From the NCBI RefSeq assembly GCF_016785085.1, contig NZ_JAENHO010000006.1:248001-312000 (forward strand): 64,000 bases of DNA, in the 5' to 3' direction. Positions 22,875-31,995 of the stretch are shown piece after piece (position 1 is the stretch's first letter; each line of letters begins with the position of its first letter). Both the position numbers and the translations under genes were made by a program. This DNA is from Paractinoplanes lichenicola. GTDB taxonomy: Bacteria > Actinomycetota > Actinomycetes > Mycobacteriales > Micromonosporaceae. The notes under the pieces were generated by a model. It saw only the letters and a program-made list of their open reading frames with translations. It searched no databases and was not told the origin of the DNA.

Positions 22875-23489
22875 TCAGCCGGTTTTCCGGGTCACCTTGA
22901 GCACTCGGAAGCCCTTCTGGCTGGCCGTACGCTCCACTTCCCAGCCGTTCTCGACCAGCCAGGTGTGCAGCGAGTCACCACCGAGATTCCGGTTGATCAC
23001 CAGCCAGGCCACGCCGCCGTCGGCGAGCCGCGGCAGCCAGCGCTCCATCAGCGCGCGCAGTTCGCTCTTGCCGACGTGGGTCGGCGGGTTGCTCCAGATC
23101 TGGTCGAACGTCACCCCGGCGGGCACCTCGTCGGGCTCGGCCACCCGCACCCGCGCCGACAACCCGAGCGTCTCGGCGTTCAGGGCGGTCAGCTCGCGGG
23201 CACGCGAGTTCACGTCGACCGCCCAGACCGTCGCGGCCGGGGCCTCGCTGGCCAGCACGCAAGTGATCGGGCCGTAGCCGCAGCCGAGGTCGAGGAACGT
23301 GCCCGCGACGTCGGCCGTGGGCAGGTCGCCCTTGCGCAGCAGCACGGCCGTTCCGGGGTCGAGCCGGCCCGCGCTGAACACGCCGGCCGCGACGGCCAGC
23401 CGGTAGTCACGGCCGGCGGCGCTGAACTCGATCTCGCCGCGACGGTCGGGCGTGGTCGGCTCGGCGCTGAAGTAATGATCGGCGCTCAC
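22875..23489 (-). CDS. Class I SAM-dependent methyltransferase, RsmC-like
   Basis: A 204-residue methyltransferase of the RsmC/RlmG 'small methyltransferase' type. It has the SAM motif LDLGCGYG and the NPPTH motif, which in this family flips and binds the target guanine base, so an rRNA N2-guanine target is plausible. The GTG at 23489 (VSADHYFSAEP) is chosen because family members begin here; upstream in-frame sequence to 23555 looks non-coding. It ends 20 bp before the ABC-F gene and may be in its operon. Confidence 0.85.
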   Translation of the reverse strand: MSADHYFSAEPTTPDRRGEIEFSAAGRDYRLAVAAGVFSAGRLDPGTAVLLRKGDLPTADVAGTFLDLGCGYGPITCVLASEAPAATVWAVDVNSRARELTALNAETLGLSARVRVAEPDEVPAGVTFDQIWSNPPTHVGKSELRALMERWLPRLADGGVAWLVINRNLGGDSLHTWLVENGWEVERTASQKGFRVLKVTRKTG

Positions 23490-23585
23490 CCGACCAGTCT
23501 GCCGCCGCACAACGCGCGAGCGCGCGCCGGGGTGCCGCACATTCTGTGCGTTCATTGATCACGGTGCGCTCCTAGCCTGGTCGCC

Positions 23586-24383
23586 ATGCGGTACGGCACC
23601 CCTTCTCAACCAGCCCACCGCGCGACCGCCGACGGCGGCCTGGTGCTCCTGGTCCGCGGCATCGGATCGGGCGGACAGCATCGGCCGTCGCCGGCACCCC
23701 TGCTCCCGCGCGTCCCCGTTCAGCGCGGACGCCGGCGGGCGGCGGTCGCGCGCCCCTCCGTCGAGCCGCAACGGGCCGTGCAGTGGCTCACGCAGGGCCT
23801 GGCCGGGATCATCGTCCTCGGCCTGGTCCTGATGATCGGTTTTCTGGTGACGGCGTCCGACCGGCGGCAGCCGGAGCCGGTGGCGCCGGCCGTCGCGCAG
23901 CCGCCGTCCCTGGGCGACGTCTTCGGCCCGAGTGACGTGGTGAGACCGGCCGGCGCCGCGGGGGCCTACCGGATCGAGATGCGGCACTACGGCCGGGACT
24001 GCGCCGAGGCCACCACCGGCAGCCTGGGCGCCCTGCTGGCCCGCAACGGCTGCTCCGAGGTGGTGCGGGCCGGTCTTCTTTCCCCGTACGAGGGTTATCA
24101 GGTCACCGCCGGGGTGTTCGCCCTGGCCGACGCCGAGGCCGCGGCGACGGTCAACGACCTGGTGCGCGAGCAGGTGGTGGGCGGGCTCGGCGGGTTCCGC
24201 ACCCTGCCCGCGTCGTCCGGCGACCCCGCGGCGGCCTCGATGGGCTGGCATGTGCGGGGCAACCTGCTGCTCTACTGCGTGATCACCCGGCCCGACGGCG
24301 CGCTGGTGCTCGACGACGACCCGTACGCGAAAAGGATCACCGCCGAGATCGTGGACAACCACCTCGGCGGGGCCGCGCTCTAG
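23586..24383 (+). CDS. Membrane-anchored protein of unknown function
   Basis: I do not recognise the family. The 265-residue protein has a basic, Pro/Arg-rich N-terminal 65 residues, one transmembrane helix at about 71-90 (GLAGIIVLGLVLMIGFLVTA), and an extracytoplasmic domain of about 170 residues. Cysteines occur at RDCAEA, NGCSEV and LYCVI. It starts at the ATG at 23586 without a strong ribosome binding site, so the true start may be further in. It is convergent with truA and their stop codons overlap in CTAG. Confidence 0.7.
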   Translation: MRYGTPSQPAHRATADGGLVLLVRGIGSGGQHRPSPAPLLPRVPVQRGRRRAAVARPSVEPQRAVQWLTQGLAGIIVLGLVLMIGFLVTASDRRQPEPVAPAVAQPPSLGDVFGPSDVVRPAGAAGAYRIEMRHYGRDCAEATTGSLGALLARNGCSEVVRAGLLSPYEGYQVTAGVFALADAEAAATVNDLVREQVVGGLGGFRTLPASSGDPAAASMGWHVRGNLLLYCVITRPDGALVLDDDPYAKRITAEIVDNHLGGAAL

Positions 24384-25192
24384 GCTCGCAGCCGCCGGGT
24401 GGCCTCGGCCCGGCTCGCGTAGGCCTCCTCGGCCGGGTAGCCGACCGCGATCAGCGTGAGCCCGTGGGCCGGCGCCACGGTGACCTCGCTGGACCGTTCC
24501 GTGCGGGTGAGCAGCGTCGACGGCCAGCCCGGGTCGCGCCGCCCGTCCCCCACCGCCAGCAGCGCCCCGACCAGGCTGCGCACCATCGACTGGCAGAACG
24601 CGTCGGCCTCCACGGTGGCCACCACCACCCCGTCGGGGTCGCGCCGCCAGTCGAACCGGGTGATCGCCCGCACGGTGGTCGCGTGCTCCTTGCGCTTGCA
24701 GTACGCCGCGTAGTCGTGCTCGCCGGTCAGCCCGGCCGCGGCCACGGTGAGCCGCCCCACATCGAGCGGCCGCACCCACCCGATCGTGTCGTGCCGCCGC
24801 AACGGTTCCGGCCCCCACACGGTGTCGGCGACCCGGTATTCGTACCGCCGATAGGTCGCCGAGAACCGCGCATCGAAGCTGTCCGGCACCGGCGTGATTG
24901 CCTTCACCCGCGCGTCCGGCGGCATCAACGCGCCCAGCCGCCGCAACAACGAACTCTCCATCTGCTCCCACGTGTCAGCCGGAAGATCCACGTGGCACAC
25001 CTGTCCGGAAGCGTGCACCCCGGCGTCCGTTCGCCCCGCGACCGTCAAACCGTACGGAGTGTCCACACCAGCCAGTCGCCCCAGCGCCTCGAGCAGCACC
25101 CCGGCCACGGTCCGACGCTCCGGCTGAATCGCCCACCCCGAAAAACCCGCACCGTCGTAGGAAACGTCCAGTCGCAAGCGGATGGATCTCAT
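24380..25192 (-). CDS. truA: tRNA pseudouridine synthase A
   Basis: TruA isomerises uridines 38-40 in tRNA anticodon stems. The 270-residue product starts MRSIRLRLDVSYDGAGFSGW and has the catalytic Asp56 in GRTDAGVHASGQV, then YRRYEYR and CQSMVRSLVG. The ATG at 25192 matches the family start; the frame's 36-codon upstream extension crosses the rplQ terminator and is rejected. Its place after rplQ is the usual actinobacterial one, but a terminator separates it from rplQ. Confidence 0.96.
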   Translation of the reverse strand: MRSIRLRLDVSYDGAGFSGWAIQPERRTVAGVLLEALGRLAGVDTPYGLTVAGRTDAGVHASGQVCHVDLPADTWEQMESSLLRRLGALMPPDARVKAITPVPDSFDARFSATYRRYEYRVADTVWGPEPLRRHDTIGWVRPLDVGRLTVAAAGLTGEHDYAAYCKRKEHATTVRAITRFDWRRDPDGVVVATVEADAFCQSMVRSLVGALLAVGDGRRDPGWPSTLLTRTERSSEVTVAPAHGLTLIAVGYPAEEAYASRAEATRRLRA

Positions 25193-25275
25193 AAGAGCAA
25201 TCGCCCCTCCTCGGCCCGAACCACCCACGGCGCCGGGGAACACTCCGACGTACTCGTGAGCACCAGAACCCGTAC

Positions 25276-25314
25276 AGGAAAAGAGCCCGACACCCCACAA
25301 AGGGTGCCGGGCTC
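25276..25314 (-). terminator. Intrinsic terminator after rplQ
   Basis: On the minus strand, GAGCCCGGCACCC pairs with GGGTGTCGGGCTC (25314-25283), followed by TTTTCC. It lies 13 bp beyond the rplQ stop and ends the infA-rplQ operon, with some read-through to truA possible. Confidence 0.9.
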
Positions 25315-25327
25315 GATTCAGAGAAAG

Positions 25328-25909
25328 CTACGCCTTGGCGTCGGTGTCTTCGCCCTCGGCCTTGTCGCCCGGGCCTTCGGCTCCCTTGTCACCGGAAGCG
25401 TTGACCGGCGGCTCAGAATCCTGGTCGGCAGCCGTAGCGTTCGACGAAGAAGCAGTCGTCTCGTCCTCGCGGGACAGGGCCTCGACCTTGTCCTGCTGCG
25501 CGGCGGCCTTGCGGGCGGTCTTCTTGGCCGGAGCCGTCGTAGCCGCAACCTGCAGCTCCTCGACCAGCTCAATAACCGCCATAGGAGCAGCATCCCCCTT
25601 GCGCGGGCCGGTCTTGGTGATCCGGGTGTAGCCACCCGGCCGGTTGCCGTAACGCGGAGCGATCTGCTCGAACAGGGCGTACACGACGTCCTTGTCCTTC
25701 ACCGTGGCCAGCACCCGGCGACGGTTGTGCAGGTCGCCGCGCTTGGCCTTGGTGATGAGCTGCTCAGCCAGGGGGCGCAGCCGGCGCGCCTTGGCCTCGG
25801 TGGTCTTGATCTTCCCGTGCCGGAAAAGCTCGGTGGCCAGGTTGGCCAGGATGAGCTTCTCGTGCGCCGGGCTGCCGCCGAGGCGGGCTCCCTTGGTGGG
25901 CGTGGGCAT
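25328..25909 (-). CDS. rplQ: Ribosomal protein L17 (bL17) with acidic tail
   Basis: L17 sits near the exit tunnel of the large subunit. The first 120 residues are the conserved body ([53 protein letters not shown]). The remaining 70 or so are an Ala/Lys then Asp/Glu-rich tail, longer than in most bacteria but common in actinobacteria; the protein has 193 residues. It is the last gene of the infA to rplQ block, 36 bp after rpoA. Confidence 0.97.
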   Translation of the reverse strand: MPTPTKGARLGGSPAHEKLILANLATELFRHGKIKTTEAKARRLRPLAEQLITKAKRGDLHNRRRVLATVKDKDVVYALFEQIAPRYGNRPGGYTRITKTGPRKGDAAPMAVIELVEELQVAATTAPAKKTARKAAAQQDKVEALSREDETTASSSNATAADQDSEPPVNASGDKGAEGPGDKAEGEDTDAKA

Positions 25910-25945
25910 TCCAAATGCTCCTTGTAAAAGGCGGCCGGAGGGCTC

Positions 25946-26968
25946 TTAGAGCTGCTCGGTCTCGCGGTAATCGTCGGTGTCGTAGTCCACGTCGCCGAAC
26001 GAGTCCACGACGTGCGCGGGGTCGAAGGACGGCGCGCTGTCCTTGAGGCCGAGCCCCATTCCGGCGAGCTTCATCTTGACCTCGTCGATGCTCTTCTGAC
26101 CGAAATTCCTTATATCCAGAAGGTCGGCCTCCGTCCGCCCGATGAGTTCACCAACGCTGTTGATGCCCTCACGCTTGAGACAGTTGTACGACCGGACGGT
26201 CAGGTCGAGCTCCTCGATCGGCAGCGCCAGGTCGGCCGCGAGCTGCGCGTCCTGCGGCGACGGGCCGATGTCGATGCCCTCGGCGGTCTCGTCCAGCTCC
26301 CGGCACAGGCCGAACAGCTCGACCAGGGTCGAACCGGCCGAGGCCAGCGCGGTGCGGGGCGAGATGGACGCCTTCGACTCGACGTCGATGATCAGGCGGT
26401 CGAAGTCGGTGCGCTGCTCGACACGGGTCGCCTCGACGCGGTACGTCACCTTCATGACCGGCGAGTAGATCGAGTCGACCGGGATGCGGCCGATCTCGGC
26501 GCCGGCGCTCTTGTTCTGCGCCGCCGTGACGTAGCCACGGCCCCGCTCGACGGTGAGCTCCATGTCGAGCCGGCCCTTGCTGTTGAGCGTGGCCAGCTTG
26601 AGGTCGGGGTTGTGCACGGAGACACCGGCCGGGGGCTGGATGTCGCCGGCGGTGACGTCGCCGGGGCCCTGCTTGCGCAGGTACATGCTGACCGGCTCGT
26701 CGTGCTCGGAGCTGACGGTGAGCTCCTTGACGTTCATGACCAGCTCGACCACGTCCTCCTTGACACCGGGGATCGTGGTGAACTCGTGCAGGACGCCGTC
26801 GATCTTGATGCTGGTGACCGCCGCGCCGGGGATTGACGACAGCAGGGTACGCCGCAGCGAGTTGCCGAGGGTGTACCCGAAACCCGGCTCCAGGGGCTCG
26901 ATGGTGAACCGGGAGCGGGTCTCGCTGATCGACTCTTCGGAAAGAGACGGCCGCTGGCTGATGAGCAC
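25946..26968 (-). CDS. rpoA: RNA polymerase alpha subunit
   Basis: The alpha subunit dimerises to start polymerase assembly; its C-terminal domain contacts promoter DNA and regulators. The 340-residue product has the N-terminal domain with [20 protein letters not shown] and the C-terminal domain with [13 protein letters not shown]-like sequence (here [20 protein letters not shown]) and [13 protein letters not shown]. The GTG start gives [12 protein letters not shown]. The order rpsM-rpsK-rpsD-rpoA-rplQ is the conserved alpha operon. Confidence 0.98.
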   Translation of the reverse strand: MLISQRPSLSEESISETRSRFTIEPLEPGFGYTLGNSLRRTLLSSIPGAAVTSIKIDGVLHEFTTIPGVKEDVVELVMNVKELTVSSEHDEPVSMYLRKQGPGDVTAGDIQPPAGVSVHNPDLKLATLNSKGRLDMELTVERGRGYVTAAQNKSAGAEIGRIPVDSIYSPVMKVTYRVEATRVEQRTDFDRLIIDVESKASISPRTALASAGSTLVELFGLCRELDETAEGIDIGPSPQDAQLAADLALPIEELDLTVRSYNCLKREGINSVGELIGRTEADLLDIRNFGQKSIDEVKMKLAGMGLGLKDSAPSFDPAHVVDSFGDVDYDTDDYRETEQL

Positions 26969-27024
26969 GTGTTTCTTCTTTCTGTCAGGCCATCCGCTAT
27001 TTGATGGCCATCCTGATGATGCAG

Positions 27025-27055
27025 CCCGGCGCCGGCCACGCGGGCCGGCACCGGG
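27025..27055 (-). other. RNA hairpin in the rpsD-rpoA spacer
   Basis: A 13-bp stem with one mismatch pairs 27025-27037 with 27042-27055 around a GCGT-type loop on the minus strand. There is no T tract, and rpoA must be transcribed through it, so a processing or stabilising role is more likely than termination. Confidence 0.6.
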
Positions 27056-27062
27056 CGGAGCG

Positions 27063-27689
27063 CTACTTGGAGTAGAGCTCGACGATCAGCTGCTCCTGGA
27101 CCTGGGTGTCGATGACGCCCCGGGCCGGAAGCGAGTGAACGAGAACCTTCATCTCGCTCGGGATGGGCTCGAGCCACGCCGGCACGGGCCGCTGACCGGC
27201 CTGGGCCTGGGCGACGACGAAGGGGGTCATCTCCTTCGACTTCTCCCGCGTGGTCACGATGTCGTGCTCCTTGACGCGGTACGACGGGACGTCGACCTTC
27301 ACGCCGTTGACCAGGAAGTGGCCGTGCTTGACCAGCTGCCGGGCCATGTCCCGGGACTGCGCGAGGCCGCTCCGGTAGACGACGTTGTCGAGCCGCGACT
27401 CGAGGATCTGCAGCAGCACCTCACCGGTCTTGCCGGGCTTGGTGACAGCCTCCTCGTAGTAACCGCGGAACTGCTTCTCGAGCACGCCGTAGACGCGGCG
27501 GGCCTTCTGCTTCTCGCGGTGCTGAAGCAGGTACTCGGTCTCCTTGGTCCGGCCACGGCCGTGCTGGCCGGGCGGGAAGGGACGCGACTCGAACGGGCAC
27601 TTCGGCCCGTCGCACTTGCTGCCCTTGAGGAACAGCTTCATCTTCTCGCGGCGGCAGCGCTTGCAGTCCGCACCTGTATAACGAGCCAT
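27063..27689 (-). CDS. rpsD: Ribosomal protein S4 (uS4), zinc-binding form
   Basis: S4 is a primary 16S rRNA binder that nucleates small-subunit assembly; in many bacteria it regulates the alpha operon. The ATG at 27689 gives 208 residues. Cys9, Cys12, Cys26 and Cys31 form the zinc site of the C+ type. The S4 domain follows ([30 protein letters not shown]). An upstream in-frame extension lies inside rpsK and is rejected. Confidence 0.98.
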   Translation of the reverse strand: MARYTGADCKRCRREKMKLFLKGSKCDGPKCPFESRPFPPGQHGRGRTKETEYLLQHREKQKARRVYGVLEKQFRGYYEEAVTKPGKTGEVLLQILESRLDNVVYRSGLAQSRDMARQLVKHGHFLVNGVKVDVPSYRVKEHDIVTTREKSKEMTPFVVAQAQAGQRPVPAWLEPIPSEMKVLVHSLPARGVIDTQVQEQLIVELYSK

Positions 27690-27705
27690 TGTCTCTGTCT
27701 CTCCC

Positions 27706-28113
27706 TCAGACCCGGCGACGCTTCGGCGGGCGGCAACCGTTGTGCGGCTGCGGCGTGACGTCACTGATCTGCCCGACCTCGAGGCCGGCGGCCTGCAGCG
27801 AGCGGATCGCGGTCTCGCGGCCGGAGCCGGGACCCTTGACGAACACGTCGACCTTGCGCATGCCGTGCTCCATCGCCCGGCGAGCGGCGGCCTCGGCGGC
27901 CAGCTGCGCGGCGAACGGAGTCGACTTGCGGGAGCCCTTGAAGCCCACCTGGCCGGACGAGGCCCAGGAGATGACCGCACCGGTCGGGTCGGTGATCGAC
28001 ACGATGGTGTTGTTGAAGGTGCTCTTGATGTGCGCCTGCCCGTGGGCGACGTTCTTGCGTTCCTTGCGCCGGACCTTCTTGACTGCGGCCCCTGCGCGTG
28101 CCTTCGGTGGCAT
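27706..28113 (-). CDS. rpsK: Ribosomal protein S11 (uS11)
   Basis: S11 forms part of the platform of the small subunit near the mRNA exit. The 135-residue product has [19 protein letters not shown], the [14 protein letters not shown] region, [19 protein letters not shown] and the C-terminal [13 protein letters not shown], all family hallmarks. It lies 17 bp after rpsM and 16 bp before rpsD in the alpha operon. Confidence 0.98.
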   Translation of the reverse strand: MPPKARAGAAVKKVRRKERKNVAHGQAHIKSTFNNTIVSITDPTGAVISWASSGQVGFKGSRKSTPFAAQLAAEAAARRAMEHGMRKVDVFVKGPGSGRETAIRSLQAAGLEVGQISDVTPQPHNGCRPPKRRRV

Positions 28114-28130
28114 AAGTCAGTGCGCTCCTA

Positions 28131-28511
28131 TTACTTCCGACCCGGCTTCTTCTTACCAGCGACCGTGCGCTTCGGACCCTTGCGCGTACGCGCGTTGGTC
28201 CGGGTGCGCTGACCCCGCACAGGGAGACCCCGGCGGTGGCGGATGCCGGCGTAGCAGCCGATCTCGACCTTGCGGCGGATGTCCGCGGCGACCTCGCGGC
28301 GCAGGTCGCCCTCAACCTTGAAATTGCCCTCGATGTAGTCGCGGAGCTGAACCAGCTCCTCGTCCGTGAGGTCCTTGGCGCGCTTGTTCAGGTCGATCGC
28401 GGTGGCAGTCAGTGCCTCAACGGCACGGGTGCGACCGATCCCGTAGATGTAGGTGAGCGCAATCTCCATCCGCTTTTCGCGGGGGAGATCGACGCCGACG
28501 AGACGAGCCAT
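28131..28511 (-). CDS. rpsM: Ribosomal protein S13 (uS13)
   Basis: S13 is in the head of the small subunit and contacts the P-site tRNA and the L5 bridge. The 126-residue protein starts [26 protein letters not shown] and ends in the basic tail [21 protein letters not shown]. The conserved [15 protein letters not shown] segment precedes the tail. It begins the rpsM-rpsK-rpsD-rpoA-rplQ group. Confidence 0.98.
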   Translation of the reverse strand: MARLVGVDLPREKRMEIALTYIYGIGRTRAVEALTATAIDLNKRAKDLTDEELVQLRDYIEGNFKVEGDLRREVAADIRRKVEIGCYAGIRHRRGLPVRGQRTRTNARTRKGPKRTVAGKKKPGRK

Positions 28512-28559
28512 AAGTGGGCGTACTCCTCAGAATCGTTCGGAGGTCTGTGCCCCTCCCAC

Positions 28560-28597
28560 CCCGTCTGCCCGGACGGGCCCCGGCCTCCGCGCCGGGG
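28560..28597 (-). other. Two adjacent hairpins in the rpmJ-rpsM spacer
   Basis: CCCGTC/GACGGG (28560-28577) and CCCCGGC/GCCGGGG (28578-28597) are two back-to-back stems in the 150-bp spacer between rpmJ and rpsM. Neither is followed by a T tract. Confidence 0.55.
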
Positions 28598-28661
28598 GTG
28601 GCCACTCTCGTGGCTGGGACGAGCTTGTTCAGATGCCGGATCTGGCAGCTTTACCGGGGAC

Positions 28662-28778
28662 TCAGCCCTGGCGCTGCTTGTGGCGCGCGTCGGTCTTGCA
28701 GATGACCATGACGCGGCCGTGCCGCCGGATGACCCGGCAGTTGTTGCAGATCCGCTTGACGCTCGGCTTGACCTTCAC
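28662..28778 (-). CDS. rpmJ: Ribosomal protein L36 (bL36), zinc-binding form
   Basis: A 38-residue protein beginning [19 protein letters not shown] from a GTG start. Cys11, Cys14, Cys27 and His33 are the zinc ligands, so this is the C+ type. It stabilises the large subunit near the L7/L12 stalk base. It lies between infA and rpsM as in other actinobacteria. The short gene is easily missed. Confidence 0.95.
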   Translation of the reverse strand: MKVKPSVKRICNNCRVIRRHGRVMVICKTDARHKQRQG

Positions 28779-28833
28779 GGTTTGCCTTAACTCTCAGTCG
28801 GACGGGAACTCGGTTCTCCCCGCACCCGTTCGT

Positions 28834-29055
28834 TTACTTGTAGCGGTAGACGATTCGCCCACGGGTGAGGTCGTACGGCGAGAGTTCGACGACGACTCTG
28901 TCCTCGGGAAGGATGCGGATGTAGTGCTGCCGCATCTTGCCGGAGATGTGTGCAAGGACTCTGTGACCATTGGCGAGCTCAACGCGGAACATGGCGTTCG
29001 GCAGGGGCTCGATCACACGGCCCTCGATCTCGATGGCTCCGTCTTTCTTAGGCAT
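28834..29055 (-). CDS. infA: Translation initiation factor IF-1
   Basis: IF-1 binds the A site of the 30S subunit during initiation. The 73-residue OB-fold protein starts [20 protein letters not shown] and has [18 protein letters not shown] and [15 protein letters not shown], as in the family. The ATG at 29055 follows GCGGAGGAC. Upstream in-frame sequence is non-coding. It is the first gene of a unit that continues to rplQ. Confidence 0.98.
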   Translation of the reverse strand: MPKKDGAIEIEGRVIEPLPNAMFRVELANGHRVLAHISGKMRQHYIRILPEDRVVVELSPYDLTRGRIVYRYK

Positions 29056-29210
29056 GTCCTCCGCTACCTGACACTGGGGTTTGGGGCTGGCTGTGCAACG
29101 TCTTACCCGAGTACGGTTCGGACTCGGACCAGCCGCGGCTCCTGCAACCTCGAAGCGCTGAGGCGGATGTCCGGAGACATGCAAGAGTGGACGCTGCGCG
29201 CCAGCTAGCC

Positions 29211-29240
29211 AGTGTACGCGCGCCGCACGGGCCACGCCAA
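29211..29240 (-). promoter_or_regulatory. Candidate vegetative promoter for the infA operon
   Basis: On the minus strand, TTGGCG (29240-29235) and TACACT (29216-29211) are spaced by 18 bp, about 155 bp before infA. TACACT also appears in the candidate rpoB promoter. The call is from pattern and position. Confidence 0.55.
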
Positions 29241-29306
29241 ACCGAGGTCGCCGTGACCCGGGGTCGGGTGTGTCGCGCTGGTGGAAACCGGACGAAAGGC
29301 CCCGTA

Positions 29307-29939
29307 TCACTCGTCCGAGGCGGGCCGGCGGGGCTTGGGCGGCAGCTCTCCCCGCGCGATCGCCTCCGCGATGAACGCCTTGCGCTCTTCCTTGGTCGGC
29401 TTGGCCGGCAGCTCCCCCGCCGCGATCGCCCGGCGATAGAGCGACTTGCGCTCCTGCTTGTGCTCGCGCAGCCGGCGCCGGTGCTCGAGCTCGGCGGCGT
29501 GCTTGCGCGGCTCACCCTGGGCCAGGCCGGCCACCGTACGCAACACGAGCACGACACCCCACGGCCCGAGCACCCAGACCGGCCAGTAGAAGATCGCCTC
29601 GCCGCTCCCGAGGGCGCCGACGGCCCAGATCAGGGTGAAGAACACCGCGGCCTTGGCCCACGGCACCCACACGTGCCCGAGCCACGGGGCGGTGGCCTTC
29701 TCCGCGACCAGCACCGGGCTCTGCTGCGGCGTCGCGGGCACCACCGGCGCGGCGTTCGGCAGGTCGGTCAGCAACCGGTCGAGGTCGGCGTACGTCCGGG
29801 CCGCGTACGCGTCCTTGACGCGCTCGTCGTACTCGTTGAGGTCGAGCCGGCCCTCCTCGAGCGCCAGCCGCAACTGGTCGGCGACCTTGTGGCGGTCTTC
29901 GTCAGCCGCCCGCATCTGCTCCCGGCCCATGCCCTCCAT
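29307..29939 (-). CDS. DUF1707 membrane protein (copy 1)
   Basis: About residues 10-65 form a DUF1707 domain ([20 protein letters not shown], then [12 protein letters not shown] and [10 protein letters not shown]), a short actinobacterial module that resembles SHOCT-type domains. Two hydrophobic segments follow ([18 protein letters not shown] and [15 protein letters not shown]). The tail is charged, Arg/Glu-rich and about 70 residues long, with repeated [11 protein letters not shown]-type units. The function of DUF1707 proteins is not established. I place the start at the ATG at 29939 (GAGGG upstream); nearby ATGs at 29954 and 29930 are possible. A paralogue lies directly upstream. Confidence 0.82.
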   Translation of the reverse strand: MEGMGREQMRAADEDRHKVADQLRLALEEGRLDLNEYDERVKDAYAARTYADLDRLLTDLPNAAPVVPATPQQSPVLVAEKATAPWLGHVWVPWAKAAVFFTLIWAVGALGSGEAIFYWPVWVLGPWGVVLVLRTVAGLAQGEPRKHAAELEHRRRLREHKQERKSLYRRAIAAGELPAKPTKEERKAFIAEAIARGELPPKPRRPASDE

Positions 29940-29969
29940 GGTGACAACCCTCATCCAGTACGGGCGGGG

Positions 29970-30404
29970 TCAGCGCCCGCGCCCGAAGCGCTGCCCGAAG
30001 AAGCCCAGCACCAGCGGGATCAGCATCCAGACGGGCCACGGATAGATCCAGTGCTGCGAGGCCACCATCGTGAAGAGCCAGATGAGCGTGCAGAGGGCCA
30101 CGACGCCCGCGTAGCCGCCGAGCCACTGCCGGGGGTTCTCCCCGTACGCCGGAGTGCTCGCCCCCGCGGCCACCGGCGGAGCGGGCGGGGCGGCGGGCTG
30201 GATCTGGGAGTGCTGCACGGGGACCGTGCCGGGCAGGTCGTCGAGCAGGCCGTCGAGGTCGCCGTACGTCTTGGCTCCGTAGGCCCGCTGCACCCGCTCG
30301 TCGTACTCGTTGAGGTCGAGCCGGCCCTCGTCGAGCGCAGTCTTCAACTGGTCCGCGACCTGCTTGCGGTCACCGTCGCCGGCCCGCATCTCTCCCCGTC
30401 CCAT
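29970..30404 (-). CDS. DUF1707 membrane protein (copy 2)
   Basis: A shorter paralogue of the neighbouring protein: DUF1707 domain ([42 protein letters not shown]), a Pro/Ala linker, and two hydrophobic segments near the C-terminus (VVALCTLIWLFTMVAS and PVWMLIPLVLGFFG). It lacks the charged tail of copy 1. The start is uncertain among ATGs at 30416 and 30404; I use 30404 because copy 1 has an equivalent MGRxxMR start. It follows map by 37 bp. The role is unknown. Confidence 0.8.
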   Translation of the reverse strand: MGRGEMRAGDGDRKQVADQLKTALDEGRLDLNEYDERVQRAYGAKTYGDLDGLLDDLPGTVPVQHSQIQPAAPPAPPVAAGASTPAYGENPRQWLGGYAGVVALCTLIWLFTMVASQHWIYPWPVWMLIPLVLGFFGQRFGRGR

Positions 30405-30441
30405 GCGTCCCAGCATGCCCGAGAGAAACACCCATCGGTAG

Positions 30442-31275
30442 TCAGGGCTGGCGCGAGGTGACCAGATCGCCGAGCCGGCCCCGGCCGCCGTCGACCGCAG
30501 TGGTCACCCAGACGCCGTCCTCGAGCAGACACATCGTGTGCTCGACGTGGGCCGCCATCGAGTTGTCGCGGGTCACCACCGTCCAGCCGTCGGACAGCTC
30601 GGCCGTCCGGGGCGAGCCCATCGTGATCATCGGCTCGATCGCCAGGCACAGGCCGGGCTCGAGGCGCGGGCCCTTGCCGGGCTTGCCGTGGTTGAGCACG
30701 TGCGGGTCCTGGTGCATCTCGGTGCCGATGCCGTGCCCGCCGTAGCCGTCGACGATGCCGTAGCGGCCCGCCTTGCGGACGGTCTTCTCGACGTTGAACG
30801 AGATGTCGGTCAGCCGGCCCCGGCCGTTGGCCGCGCCCCGGGCGGCGGCCGCGATGCCGGCCCACATGGCGTCCTCGGCCACCTCGGCCATCTTGAGCAA
30901 GGCCGGGTCGGTCTCGCCGACCCCGACCGTGATCGCCGAGTCGCCGTGCCAGCCGTCCAGGATCGCGCCGCAGTCGAGCGAGATCAGATCGCCCTCGCGC
31001 AGCACCTGCTCCGAGCTGGGGATGCCGTGCACGACCTGCTCGTTGACCGAGGCGCAGATCGAGGCGGGGAAGCCGTGGTAGCCCTTGAACGACGGGGTCG
31101 CCCCCGCGTCCCGGATGACCTTCTCGGCGATCGCGTCGAGGTCGGCCGTCGAGACACCGGGCGCCACCGCCTCCCGCATCGCGTCGAGCGCGGCGGCGAC
31201 CACCAGGCCGGCGCCGCGCATCTTCTCGATCTGATCCGGGGTCTTCAGCTGGATGTCCAGCTGCTGGCGGCGCAT
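30442..31275 (-). CDS. map: Methionine aminopeptidase, type I
   Basis: Map removes N-terminal methionine from new proteins. The 277-residue enzyme has SVNEQVVHGIP and the dimetal ligands in LDCGAILDGWHGDSAITV, the catalytic His in GGHGIGTEMH, and Glu residues in AIEPMITMG and HVEHTMCLLEDG. The ATG at 31275 follows the adk stop by one base, so the two are coupled. It ends the secY-adk-map group found in many high-GC bacteria. Confidence 0.97.
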   Translation of the reverse strand: MRRQQLDIQLKTPDQIEKMRGAGLVVAAALDAMREAVAPGVSTADLDAIAEKVIRDAGATPSFKGYHGFPASICASVNEQVVHGIPSSEQVLREGDLISLDCGAILDGWHGDSAITVGVGETDPALLKMAEVAEDAMWAGIAAAARGAANGRGRLTDISFNVEKTVRKAGRYGIVDGYGGHGIGTEMHQDPHVLNHGKPGKGPRLEPGLCLAIEPMITMGSPRTAELSDGWTVVTRDNSMAAHVEHTMCLLEDGVWVTTAVDGGRGRLGDLVTSRQP

Positions 31276-31276
31276 G

Positions 31277-31930
31277 TCAGCCCCCGTAGGACCGCAGGGC
31301 GTCGATGGCGCGCACCGTGACGTCCTCGACCGGCCCGGTCGCGTCGATCCCCACCAGCTTGCCCTGAGCGCCGTAGAAGTCGACCAGTGGCGCGGTCTTC
31401 TCGGCGTACTCCACGAGGCGGTTGGCGATCGTCTCGGCCTTGTCGTCGTCCCGCTGGAACAGCTCCGACCCGCAGCGGTCGCAGATGTTCTCCTTGCTGG
31501 TCGGGTCGAACTCGACGTGCCAGATCTTGCCGCAGCCGCGGCAGGTCCGGCGGCCCGAGAGCCGCCGGATGACCTCGTCGTCGTCGACCACGAGCTCCAT
31601 CACCAGATCGAGCGCGGTGCCCAGGTCGGCCAGCAGCTTGTCGAGCGCCGACGCCTGCGGAACCGTCCGCGGGAAGCCGTCGAGCAGGAAGCCGTCACCG
31701 GCGTCCGGCTCGGCCAGCCGGTCCCGGACCATGTTGATGGTCACCTCGTCCGGAACCAGCTGCCCCGCGTCCATGTAGCGCTTGGCCTCGACGCCCAGCG
31801 GCGTTCCCTGCGAGACGTTCGCCCGGAAGATGTCGCCGGTCGAGATCTTCGGTACGGCCAGATGGGCGGCGATGAACTCAGCCTGGGTCCCCTTGCCGGC
31901 CCCCGGAGGGCCCACCAGCACCAGCCGCAC
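31277..31930 (-). CDS. adk: Adenylate kinase
   Basis: Adk interconverts ATP, ADP and AMP. The 217-residue protein has the P-loop GPPGAGKGT (7-15), [10 protein letters not shown] in the NMP-binding region and a long-form LID. The LID has four cysteines (CRGC and CDRC), the zinc-binding type seen in many Gram-positives. The GTG start at 31930 gives MRLVLVGPP. It follows secY by 65 bp. Confidence 0.98.
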   Translation of the reverse strand: MRLVLVGPPGAGKGTQAEFIAAHLAVPKISTGDIFRANVSQGTPLGVEAKRYMDAGQLVPDEVTINMVRDRLAEPDAGDGFLLDGFPRTVPQASALDKLLADLGTALDLVMELVVDDDEVIRRLSGRRTCRGCGKIWHVEFDPTSKENICDRCGSELFQRDDDKAETIANRLVEYAEKTAPLVDFYGAQGKLVGIDATGPVEDVTVRAIDALRSYGG

Positions 31931-31995
31931 CTACATCGCCTCGCTTAGGTGAATTGAGATCCTCGACGCAAGAGCCCCCCGGCTCCGCGGCGCCA

